From positions 1 to 5,501 of the forward strand of contig JAJZMA010000061.1 of NCBI GenBank assembly GCA_021850405.1: a DNA stretch of 5,501 nt, in the 5' to 3' direction. A model generated the notes under the pieces. The model ran no database searches, was not told where the DNA came from, and was given only the letters and a program-made list of their open reading frames with translations. Below, in pieces: positions 1 through 5,501 of the stretch. Every line of letters starts with the position of its first letter. Positions within the stretch are counted from its first letter, which is position 1. Both the position numbers and the translations under genes were made by a program. Source of the DNA: a bacterium. Its GTDB lineage: Bacteria > Chloroflexota > Dormibacteria > Aeolococcales > Aeolococcaceae.

Positions 1-644
1 ACGCCGAGCTGAAGGGGGCCTGCCACATTACTCTCTACTGAACGCACAAACGCCTTGCCAAGCATCTCCGAAACCTCGTCCGCAGATACTGACTGGCATG
101 GCATTTTCCCTCCTGCAGCTGCCGCGCCCACTTGATCCTCGAAGGAGGATCGCTCAATCGTCTCTGTAATGAATCCGTCAACAACGTGTTCGCCAGGATC
201 CCCCTGTGACAGTCCCACAGTCGCCATCTGGTATCGCTGCTCACCCTCACACGGACGGACGAGCAGGATCATCAACATCTTTCCCTCGGGGGCAGCAAAG
301 CACATCGCTTCTTCAAAGCGAAGGGTGCCAACTTCCTCCTCTACAGGAGCGTGAATGCCCGCCAGGTGCAGCCGCCCCAGCACAGCTCTGACTGTGTCTG
401 CCAGTAGAGGCGGAGCCAGTGCCGCCATTGCGGCTATAACCCCGACAGATTCGGCATCACCATCTCTCTCGATAATATCCAGCGCCTGATTGAGCTGCTC
501 TGCATTTTCGTCGGAACTCTTGGCCAGCACCAGTAGCAGCGCTGCGACCTTTTCAAAGACAGCAGCATCTACATCGGGTTCCAGAGCGCCCTGGTTGCGT
601 CCCTTCCGCACTCGTGGTGCCTTCCAAGAAGTAGGCATTGCCAT
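1..644 (-). CDS. Hypothetical protein, N-terminal part (runs off left edge)
   Basis: I do not recognise this protein and assign no function. The minus-strand frame is open from an ATG at 644 to the window edge, giving 214 residues with no stop. The start is well bounded: an in-frame TAG lies two codons upstream (650-648), and a GGAG Shine-Dalgarno (658-655) sits 10 nt before the ATG. A second ATG two codons in (638) is less well spaced. The N-terminus is short and basic (MAMPTSWKAPRVRKGR). About residues 25-95 are rich in Ala, Leu and Glu and look helical, possibly a repeat-like helical bundle. About residues 100-150 have alternating hydrophobics suggesting a beta-rich domain (KMLMILLVRP). 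No signal peptide or membrane segment is visible. It is divergent from the pepN remnant across a 149-bp gap. Sustained openness, a good SD and sensible composition support a real gene. Confidence 0.72.
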   Translation of the reverse strand, partial: MAMPTSWKAPRVRKGRNQGALEPDVDAAVFEKVAALLLVLAKSSDENAEQLNQALDIIERDGDAESVGVIAAMAALAPPLLADTVRAVLGRLHLAGIHAPVEEEVGTLRFEEAMCFAAPEGKMLMILLVRPCEGEQRYQMATVGLSQGDPGEHVVDGFITETIERSSFEDQVGAAAAGGKMPCQSVSADEVSEMLGKAFVRSVESNVAGPLQLG

Positions 645-654
645 AGCCTAACAT

Positions 655-658
655 CTCC
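655..658 (-). promoter_or_regulatory. Ribosome binding site for the left-edge hypothetical gene
   Basis: GGAG on the minus strand lies 10 nt upstream of the ATG at 644. It favours that ATG over the one at 638, where the gap would be 16 nt. Confidence 0.5.
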
Positions 659-779
659 GGATGGCCCTTCAGGCAGTCAAACTCCCGCCCACATTGCAGT
701 GAGCCTTCATAAGTACTCTGGAGGCTGCTCTTTGCAGCGTGTGAGATACCGTCAGCAGCTTTTGTTCCGGCAAGTCAGT

Positions 780-784
780 GGAGG
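780..784 (+). promoter_or_regulatory. Ribosome binding site of the pepN remnant
   Basis: GGAGG lies 9 nt before a GTG at 794. It fixes the original pepN start codon and shows that the translation start signal survives although the gene is broken. The frame stays open upstream, so without this site the start would be ambiguous. The 645-793 gap between the divergent genes also holds a small perfect hairpin (GCTGC 724-728, GCAGC 734-738, 5-nt loop). I see no convincing sigma-70 promoter in either direction. Confidence 0.55.
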
Positions 785-793
785 CCCTGGCGG

Positions 794-1657
794 GTGGACG
801 ACCAGACCCCGGAAGAAGCGAGGGAACGCGCAGCGCAGATCTCCAGCGTTGCGTATTCCGTAGCGCTCACACCCTGTGAAGCGACCCAGGCGCCTCTACA
901 TTCCAGAGTGAAACGACCATCACGTTCGGGGCCACCTGCAACAGCACCTGGCTGGACTTTTCTGGGGCCAGTATTGATCTGCTCGAAATAAACAGAACCA
1001 GGATTGCCGCGCACTGAGCAGAAAACGGCAGGCTCTGTCTCTCCGGTCTGGGCGAGGAAAACATTCATATCGATGGCAACGGCTGCATCTGACATTAGGT
1101 TGCTGAACAGATTGCTGGATGGCTCCCGGTCGGTGCCGGAGCTAACGATAGACACAAGCCTGCAATGGAGCATTCTGGAAACGCTCGCTGCCCAGGGACA
1201 GGTCAAAGAAGCGGTGATCCTGGCCCACCGCGCCTCTGACGGGACTGACATTGGTATGCGAAAGGCGCTCACCTGTCTTTCCTCAACCCCAACAGCCGCA
1301 GCAAACGCAGGGGCATGGGAAAAACTAACCACGGGTGGGGGGAGCCTCCAGGATAAGCTTGCAGTTGCCGCAGGCTTTGTCCGGTTCGACCAAAAACAGC
1401 TTCTTTCCCCATATCTGCCACGTTATGTAGAGCTGGTTCCTTCCCTCTGGAAAAATGGGACACCTGAGGAGGCCCGGACGCTCACATCAGCCCTCTATCC
1501 CCTCCCACTGGTTTCTCCCAGCACCGTAAGGGTGGTCAGCGCCCTCCTGAACATCCCCCTGCCCGAGTCGGCAAGAAAAATCCTGCTCGATTCCATGGAC
1601 GCCACCAGCAGGGCGCTCCGCGCCCGGGAGGTGGGTGCAGTGGAAAAGCCACAGTAG
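794..1657 (+). pseudogene. pepN: Aminopeptidase N (M1 family) pseudogene with large internal deletion
   Basis: PepN is a zinc metallo-aminopeptidase that removes N-terminal residues from peptides in the cytoplasm. Here it is a remnant. From the GTG at 794, 29 codons read VDDQTPEEARERAAQISSV and onward, the usual start of actinobacterial-type PepN (TRDEARERA..I..V.Y.V.L). Homology then continues in the -1 frame from about 880 (DPGASTFQSETTITFGATCN, then LDFSGASIDLLEINRTRI), crosses a TGA at 1015-1017, and runs on through NGRLCLSGLGEENI to about 1089. This is the M1 N-terminal domain. From about 1091 the original frame carries an ERAP1-like C-terminal domain of about 188 codons (RLLNRLLDGS, then TIDTSLQWSILETLAAQG), ending in SRALRARE and a TAG. 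Roughly 550-600 codons between the two are absent, including the GAMEN and HEXXH zinc motifs, so no peptidase can be made. Family assignment is from remembered family patterns, not an alignment. Confidence 0.82.
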
Positions 1658-1777
1658 CTGACCACAGCACTCGTCGCACCCAGAACCTACACAAATCCCT
1701 CCTCCCCGAGATTCCCGCCTGCCAAGATACAATCGTGGAATGAGTGTGGCTCTCACCAGGAACACAGCAGATTGCTC

Positions 1778-1834
1778 GCTCCCCATATCACTTCCCCGGG
1801 CAGGAAAGATGCGGGCGAGCGGGAGCTGGGGAAG
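1778..1834 (+). promoter_or_regulatory. Interleaved inverted repeats in the K+ channel leader
   Basis: Between the pepN remnant stop and the channel start (193 bp) there is no gene. Two inverted repeats occur there: GCTCCC (1778-1783) with GGGAGC (1821-1826), and CTTCCCC (1791-1797) with GGGGAAG (1828-1834). Their arms interleave, so both could form together only as a pseudoknot; otherwise they are alternatives. No U-tract follows, so this is not an intrinsic terminator. In this GC-rich, purine/pyrimidine-skewed stretch, chance pairing is quite possible. Confidence 0.15.
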
Positions 1835-1850
1835 ATGACAGGTTGCTGAT

Positions 1851-2663
1851 TTGAGTCCTACACAAGAGCACCAGCAGAGACGGCCAACCAGGAGGTCCCA
1901 GGCGCGCTACGACCGGTTTGCCAGCGCCGTAGCAATTCCGTTCTCAGTGCTGGCATTCATCTGGCTTATTGTGCTCGCTGCACCTCTGGTTGTCCGTCTG
2001 CCACAGCCTGTAGCAGTAGTCTTTGGCGTCGCCGACAGCCTGATCTGGGCAGCATTCATAGCTGAGTATGCGATCAAGATTTCGCTCAGTCCCTCCAGGG
2101 CTTACTTCTTCAAGCACCATCTTGTCTACCTTCTGGTGGTTGTCCTCCCGGTCCTGCAGCCGCTCCAGCTTGCCAATGCAATAGCTCTTGCACGTATCGG
2201 CGCAATACTGGTTTATTCACTCACACGTGCGCACAAGATCTTCTCCCACAAGGGCGTGCACTTTGTGCTTCTCTCATCGGTTGGCATCCTGCTGGTTGGA
2301 GCTGCCCTGGAAGTACAGCTGGAAAGGAACGCACCAGGATCCAACATCCATTCGTATGGCGCAGCACTGTGGTGGGCCATTGTCACAGTAACTACCGTTG
2401 GGTACGGAGACAAATACCCTGTCACTGTTGGTGGACGGGTCGTAGCAGTGGTGCTCATGATCGTGGGCATCAGCCTTATAGGAGTGGTTACCGCTACTGT
2501 TGCAAGCTATTTTGTAGAAGAGAGCGCCGACCGGAACAAGTCAGAGATGCACGAACGGCTGGACCGGATAGAGGCGCTACTGAACGACCTTGCGACACAT
2601 GAAGGGATTGCCGCCCCTCCGCTGCACCACCACCGTGGCAAGGAGGCCCCTCCGCCGGGTTAG
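1851..2663 (+). CDS. Voltage-gated-like K+ channel, six transmembrane segments
   Basis: This 270-residue protein is a potassium channel subunit of the inner membrane, expected to form tetramers. The selectivity filter TTVGYGD is at residues 181-187, preceded by a pore helix (SYGAALWWAIVTV). Likely segments are S1 about 24-48, S2 about 54-77 (acidic E72), S3 about 89-103, S4 about 105-125, S5 about 136-155 and S6 about 194-221. A basic N-terminus and a cytoplasmic helix (HERLDRIEALLNDL, about 234-247, possibly a short coiled coil) flank the membrane part. The tail is His- and Pro-rich. S4 is unusual: the Arg repeats of voltage sensors are mostly replaced by neutral residues, with only R115 and R126 left. 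The start is TTG at 1851; an in-frame TGA at 1836-1838 leaves no upstream start, and ACAGG lies 8 nt before it. No RCK domain is present. Confidence 0.92.
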   Translation: MSPTQEHQQRRPTRRSQARYDRFASAVAIPFSVLAFIWLIVLAAPLVVRLPQPVAVVFGVADSLIWAAFIAEYAIKISLSPSRAYFFKHHLVYLLVVVLPVLQPLQLANAIALARIGAILVYSLTRAHKIFSHKGVHFVLLSSVGILLVGAALEVQLERNAPGSNIHSYGAALWWAIVTVTTVGYGDKYPVTVGGRVVAVVLMIVGISLIGVVTATVASYFVEESADRNKSEMHERLDRIEALLNDLATHEGIAAPPLHHHRGKEAPPPG

Positions 2664-4186
2664 CGCCACAGGTGAAGAGGCGTTGCCAGCATGGCAAGGT
2701 CACTGAGCTGCGCTGAAATCCAGTCCGACACATCATTTCTCTCTACCACGTCCCGTAGCCTGTCGGCTCTGGCAGCCTTCTCTGCCGGCTCCATCGCGAG
2801 AGCCAGATATAGTGCCTCAGCAGTCTGGTCGACGTCGAAGGGATTCACGGTGAGGGCAAACTCGCCCAGCTCCTCATGTGCACCAGCGTTCTCACTTAGC
2901 ACCAGCACACCGTCGCGCTCGTTGCAGACTGGGCCCTCCTTGGCGACAAGGTTCATCCCGTCGTAGATAGGGTTCACCAGCAGAACATCATACTGCCGGT
3001 ACAGTGAAACCGCCTTATGGATATTGCTCTCGATTTCAAGATGGATCGGCATCCAGCCGCCTGAAGAGAATCTCCTGTTTATCCTCGCAACAGCGGACAG
3101 TACACTGCCCAGATAGGAACGGTAATCATCTATGTTCTGCCGGGTCTCCTGCAGGTAGGCGATGAACTGGACCTTTCCATGCAGCTCATAATGAGCCTCG
3201 AGCATCCGCTCATACGCCAGGAATCCCCGCACGATGTTCTTGGACAGATCGGTACGGTCCACCCTCAGTATGATCTGCTCACAGCGTGACTGGGCGAACC
3301 GGTCAAACCACTCCTGGGTTTTTTCAGCTTTCGCCATGGCCCTCATCTCAGCGACATCTATGCCAAGTGGATAGGCGTGAACGTGCACCTTTCTCCCGGC
3401 AAAGTAAACCATGGCCTGGCCAAAATCGACGCCGGTATGGAGAAGGTCCTCACAGGTTACGAGGAAATTGCGCACATCCTGATGCGTATGGAAGCCAACT
3501 ACGTCGTTTGCCAGGAGTCCGGTAAGTATTGCTTCGCGAACCTCGCTGCGCAAGATCCGCCAATAGGCAGGATTGGGCCATGGCACGTGGATGAAGTGTG
3601 AGAGTGAGGCCGACGGCAGCTCCCTGCGAACCATCTCCGGGGCAAGGTACAGCTGGTAATCCTGGAAGAAGATGAGCGGTGGGCGCGCAGCAGCCCGGGC
3701 TTCTTCCACCACACGCTGCGCAAACAGCCGGTTCACTTCCACATATCCTGCCCGCCAGGCGTGCTCGGTGCGGCTGTCTATCACCGGCTCCCGGCTCAGG
3801 TCCCACAGGTAGTGGTGTATGAACCACAGCAGCGGGTTGCTTATGCGGTTGTAGTAGAGATGGTACGCCTCCTTCGATGGATGGACAAAGGAGATTGCAT
3901 AGCTTGCCCCGCTGTCCTCCAGGGCAACATGACCATTTTCATCGGCTCTGGCGGCGAGCGCCTCATCTGCACCATCCCGTGCAGCGGCTACCCATATCGC
4001 CTTTGTTGCCTGGGCAAGGGTAGACATTGCGCTCACCAGCCCGCCTGACCCTTTCACAAGCCGTTCGGGCGTGCCGAGAATAGGGTCGGCCTCTTCGAGG
4101 GTGAGTGGAGCACGATTGGCAACGATGATCGGCGAGCATGAAGAAAGAAGCCTGCCAGCGACTGAGGCCGGATTCACTGCTGTCAT
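2660..4186 (-). CDS. GT20 family glycosyltransferase, trehalose-6-phosphate synthase-like
   Basis: This 508-residue cytoplasmic enzyme belongs to glycosyltransferase family 20. Members typically transfer glucose from a nucleotide sugar to glucose-6-phosphate, giving trehalose-6-phosphate; relatives use glycerol-3-phosphate or other acceptors. Visible motifs are VANRAP (22-27), KGSGGL (45-50, donor loop), LYYNRISNPLLW (110-121), QDYQ (175-178; its Asp matches OtsA Asp130), HVPWP (200-204; His matches OtsA His154), GFHTHQD (231-237), PLGID (273-277), RTDLSK (311-316; Arg and Lys match OtsA Arg262 and Lys267) and DGMNLVAKE (409-417). All main catalytic residues are therefore present. Departures from OtsA are QDYQ instead of HDYH and WVAAARD (65-71) instead of the WSG stretch, so the acceptor is uncertain. 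No trehalose-phosphatase gene lies in the window. The ATG at 4186 has GGGGGA 7 nt upstream. I leave the symbol blank because otsA would overstate the substrate. Confidence 0.9.
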   Translation of the reverse strand: MTAVNPASVAGRLLSSCSPIIVANRAPLTLEEADPILGTPERLVKGSGGLVSAMSTLAQATKAIWVAAARDGADEALAARADENGHVALEDSGASYAISFVHPSKEAYHLYYNRISNPLLWFIHHYLWDLSREPVIDSRTEHAWRAGYVEVNRLFAQRVVEEARAAARPPLIFFQDYQLYLAPEMVRRELPSASLSHFIHVPWPNPAYWRILRSEVREAILTGLLANDVVGFHTHQDVRNFLVTCEDLLHTGVDFGQAMVYFAGRKVHVHAYPLGIDVAEMRAMAKAEKTQEWFDRFAQSRCEQIILRVDRTDLSKNIVRGFLAYERMLEAHYELHGKVQFIAYLQETRQNIDDYRSYLGSVLSAVARINRRFSSGGWMPIHLEIESNIHKAVSLYRQYDVLLVNPIYDGMNLVAKEGPVCNERDGVLVLSENAGAHEELGEFALTVNPFDVDQTAEALYLALAMEPAEKAARADRLRDVVERNDVSDWISAQLSDLAMLATPLHLWR

Positions 4187-4193
4187 TCCAGTT

Positions 4194-4199
4194 TCCCCC
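4194..4199 (-). promoter_or_regulatory. Ribosome binding site of the GT20 gene
   Basis: GGGGGA on the minus strand lies 7 nt before the ATG at 4186 and supports that start. Confidence 0.5.
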
Positions 4200-4239
4200 A
4201 GTCAGTCAGCGTTTCAGCTGTACATCTGATCCAGCCCGC

Positions 4240-4267
4240 ATTAAAACGCAGAACGGAGTACAGGCAA
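4240..4267 (-). promoter_or_regulatory. Candidate sigma-70-type promoter for the GT20 gene
   Basis: Reading the minus strand, TTGCCT (4267-4262, 4 of 6 matches to the -35 consensus) and TTTAAT (4245-4240, 5 of 6 matches to the -10) are separated by 16 bp. They lie in the 88-bp gap after the DUF6941-like stop. Transcription would begin near 4233, giving a leader of about 45 nt. If real, the GT20 gene is transcribed independently of the aldehyde dehydrogenase unit upstream. This is sequence resemblance only. Confidence 0.35.
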
Positions 4268-4274
4268 GCCGTTT

Positions 4275-4724
4275 TCAAGGTGCTCCAACTGCCATATCCA
4301 CCACCTGAAACCGGATGACTGTGTCAGGGGATCCCTCAATCCCGGCACGGAGCACAAACATTGCTGCGCGCGGAAATGCGACCACAATTGGGAGCGCGAG
4401 CAGGTGTCGCAGCGGATTTCCAGGCGGAGCCTGTGGTGGTCGCCCGACGACAATCTGGGCGCGCATCTCAAGAAGCGGCGGGGCCTCATCCAGTTCTTCC
4501 ACCGCTATCCGTACCTGGAGGGGGCGATTGGTGTCGTTCCAGTCGACCAGAAACGCGGCTGCAATAGTGAACTGGCTTGGGGGAACAACCCCGCCCTGCT
4601 CCCTTGGAACCAGCCGCACAGTGCTATCCCAGCCACCGCCCAGAACATACAGTTTTCCACCACACACCTGCGCAGAATCGCAAAGCATTGCATATTCCAC
4701 TTTTGTCTGAAAGCTATCCAGCAT
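4275..4724 (-). CDS. DUF6941-like protein of unknown function
   Basis: A 149-residue soluble protein resembling the short DUF6941 family as I remember it; the family has no established function. Family-like features are the opening MLDSFQTKVEYAMLCDSAQV, then KLYVLGGGWD (about residues 25-34), a central DWNDTNRPLQVRI strand region, VGRPPQAPPG in the second half, and a strand-rich end (MFVLRAGIEG, VIRFQVVDM). Overall it looks like a compact beta-sandwich without signal peptide or membrane helix. The frame is open much further upstream, into the dehydrogenase coding region, but I place the start at 4724: homology begins at this Met, it lies 2 nt after the dehydrogenase TGA, and GGGGAG is 6 nt upstream. 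It is therefore cotranscribed and probably translationally coupled with the dehydrogenase. Whether the two proteins share a function is unknown. Confidence 0.78.
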   Translation of the reverse strand: MLDSFQTKVEYAMLCDSAQVCGGKLYVLGGGWDSTVRLVPREQGGVVPPSQFTIAAAFLVDWNDTNRPLQVRIAVEELDEAPPLLEMRAQIVVGRPPQAPPGNPLRHLLALPIVVAFPRAAMFVLRAGIEGSPDTVIRFQVVDMAVGAP

Positions 4725-4726
4725 TT

Positions 4727-5501
4727 TCAGCTCCCCAGCAGAATGTCGTAGGCAAACCGGTCCTGTCTGCCTGTGTTCTGGTCCACGTGGATATGTTTCA
4801 CCTCGGTGTACTCCAGCAGACCGTAGCTGCCCAGCTCCCTTCCCAGGCCGCTCTGCCGATATCCTCCAAATGGTGCCAGTGCATTGATAAGATGCCAGTC
4901 GTTTATCCACACTGTTCCCGTCCGCAGCTGCCTTGCAATCTCTATCGCCCCTCTGGTGTCTTTTGACCAGACTCCCCCAGCAAGGCCATAAATGCTGCGG
5001 TTGGCACGGCTGATTACATCTCCGAGCTCCTTCCAGGCGAACACTGAGACTACTGGGCCAAAGATTTCATCGCATGCTGCTGAAGCGTCATCTGGGAGGT
5101 TTGCGATCACGGTGGGTTCGAGGTAGTGGCCACCTTCCGGAACATCTGACGGCTCCCCTCCCCCACACAGCACGCGCCCGCCGTCTGCGACTGCACGGCG
5201 CACCGCTTCCTTTATGTTGCGATGCTGGGTCTCATTGATGATAGGGCCAAGCTGGGATTCAGGATCTGTGGCGTTGCCCACTTTTAAGCCCCTGGCTTTG
5301 GCAACCAGCATCTCGACGAAGTGCTCATAGATTTCTGCATGTACATACACCCGAGTACCTGCCTCGCACATCTGCCCCTGGTGGAAAAAGGTTCCAAAGA
5401 GAACCCCATCAACCGCCAACTCCAGGTCCGCATCAGGGCAGACAATGCTGGCAGACTTTCCGCCAAGTTCAAGTGTCACCTTCTTGATGGTTTCTGCGGC
5501 C
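4727..5501 (-). CDS. NAD(P)+-dependent aldehyde dehydrogenase, C-terminal half (runs off right edge)
   Basis: This enzyme oxidises an aldehyde to the carboxylate with NAD+ or NADP+; the substrate cannot be read from this part. The 257 visible residues form about half of a usual 480-500-residue member; the N-terminal cofactor-binding half lies beyond the window. An internal GTG at 5479 is not the start, since the frame runs on to the edge through AAETIKK. Motifs in order are LELGGK with the general-base Glu (visible residue 11), GQMCEAGTR with the catalytic Cys (residue 45, the normal 34 residues later), EIFGPVVSV (cofactor ribose Glu), NRSIYGLAGGVWS, GTVWIN and PFGGYRQSGLGRE near the C-terminus. 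The set fits the betaine-aldehyde/broad-specificity class, and no active-site residue is missing in the visible part. It is the upstream gene of a two-gene unit with the DUF6941-like gene; the promoter is outside the window. Confidence 0.93.
   Translation of the reverse strand, partial: AAETIKKVTLELGGKSASIVCPDADLELAVDGVLFGTFFHQGQMCEAGTRVYVHAEIYEHFVEMLVAKARGLKVGNATDPESQLGPIINETQHRNIKEAVRRAVADGGRVLCGGGEPSDVPEGGHYLEPTVIANLPDDASAACDEIFGPVVSVFAWKELGDVISRANRSIYGLAGGVWSKDTRGAIEIARQLRTGTVWINDWHLINALAPFGGYRQSGLGRELGSYGLLEYTEVKHIHVDQNTGRQDRFAYDILLGS
4731..4736 (-). promoter_or_regulatory. Ribosome binding site deciding the DUF6941-like start
   Basis: GGGGAG on the minus strand, inside the last codons of the dehydrogenase gene, is 6 nt from the ATG at 4724. 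It supports this short start over a Met 62 codons further upstream in the same frame. Confidence 0.6.

Noticed and set aside
675..680. TTGACT (minus strand) as a -35 box for the left-edge gene
   Set aside because: It matches the -35 consensus at 5 of 6 bases, but the positions 16-18 bp downstream have only GAGATG or similar, with no acceptable -10.
1004..1090. Treating the TTG at 1004 as the start of a genuine 217-residue gene
   Set aside because: There is no ribosome binding site, and up to about 1089 the PepN N-terminal pattern is better read in the other frame. The authentic C-terminal homology starts only at about 1091.
775..1332. A 185-codon minus-strand frame opposite the pepN remnant
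   Set aside because: It has no Shine-Dalgarno at any plausible start, and the plus strand beneath it matches PepN over nearly its full length in two frames. It is a shadow.
1728..1733. TACAAT as a -10 box for the K+ channel gene
   Set aside because: No recognisable -35 lies 15-19 bp upstream and there is no extended -10 TG.
1487..1786. Minus-strand 99-codon frame over the pepN tail
   Set aside because: It lies antisense to the clear ERAP1-like C-terminal domain, and its Gly/Arg/Cys-rich composition is typical of a shadow frame.
3450..3827. Minus-strand 125- and 74-codon frames inside the GT20 gene
   Set aside because: They overlap conserved GT20 motifs in another frame of the same strand and have no independent start signal.
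4725..4910. N-terminal extension of the DUF6941-like protein by 62 residues
   Set aside because: It overlaps dehydrogenase coding sequence in another frame, has no family-like content, and the ATG at 4724 has a good ribosome binding site.
4315..4966. Several plus-strand frames of 68-131 codons
   Set aside because: They are antisense to the DUF6941-like gene and the aldehyde dehydrogenase, show no domain motifs, and are rich in Pro, Ser and Arg as expected of shadows.

Overview
The window suggests a free-living bacterium of moderately high GC content, with GTG and TTG starts mixed with ATG. The gene families (an actinobacterial-style aminopeptidase N, a GT20 synthase, a short DUF6941-like protein, a 6-TM K+ channel) fit Chloroflexota or Actinomycetota. 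That placement is inferred from gene content and is weak. No rRNA, tRNA, CRISPR array, insertion sequence or phage gene was seen.

Layout. Positions 1-644 (minus) hold the N-terminal 214 residues of an unrecognised protein that runs off the left edge. A 149-bp divergent gap follows. Positions 794-1657 (plus) hold a decayed aminopeptidase N gene: an N-terminal remnant of about 99 codons carrying a frameshift and an in-frame TGA is joined, in another frame, to an intact C-terminal remnant of about 188 codons. The whole catalytic core is gone. Positions 1851-2663 (plus) hold a six-transmembrane K+ channel with a TTG start and a charge-poor S4. Its stop codon overlaps the stop of the convergent GT20 trehalose-phosphate-synthase-like gene (2660-4186, minus). 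That gene has a plausible promoter of its own behind the two-gene unit 5501-4275 (minus), which is the C-terminal half of an aldehyde dehydrogenase coupled to a short DUF6941-like protein.

How they work together. Only the aldehyde dehydrogenase and DUF6941-like genes look like an operon (2-nt spacing, Shine-Dalgarno inside the upstream gene). The GT20 enzyme and K+ channel could both serve osmotic balance (compatible solute and K+ flux), but they are convergent, so this is only a thematic guess. I found no convincing novel multi-gene system. The most informative observation is the pepN deletion scar, which a plain ORF scan hides because a long minus-strand shadow frame and a truncated plus-strand frame both look like genes.
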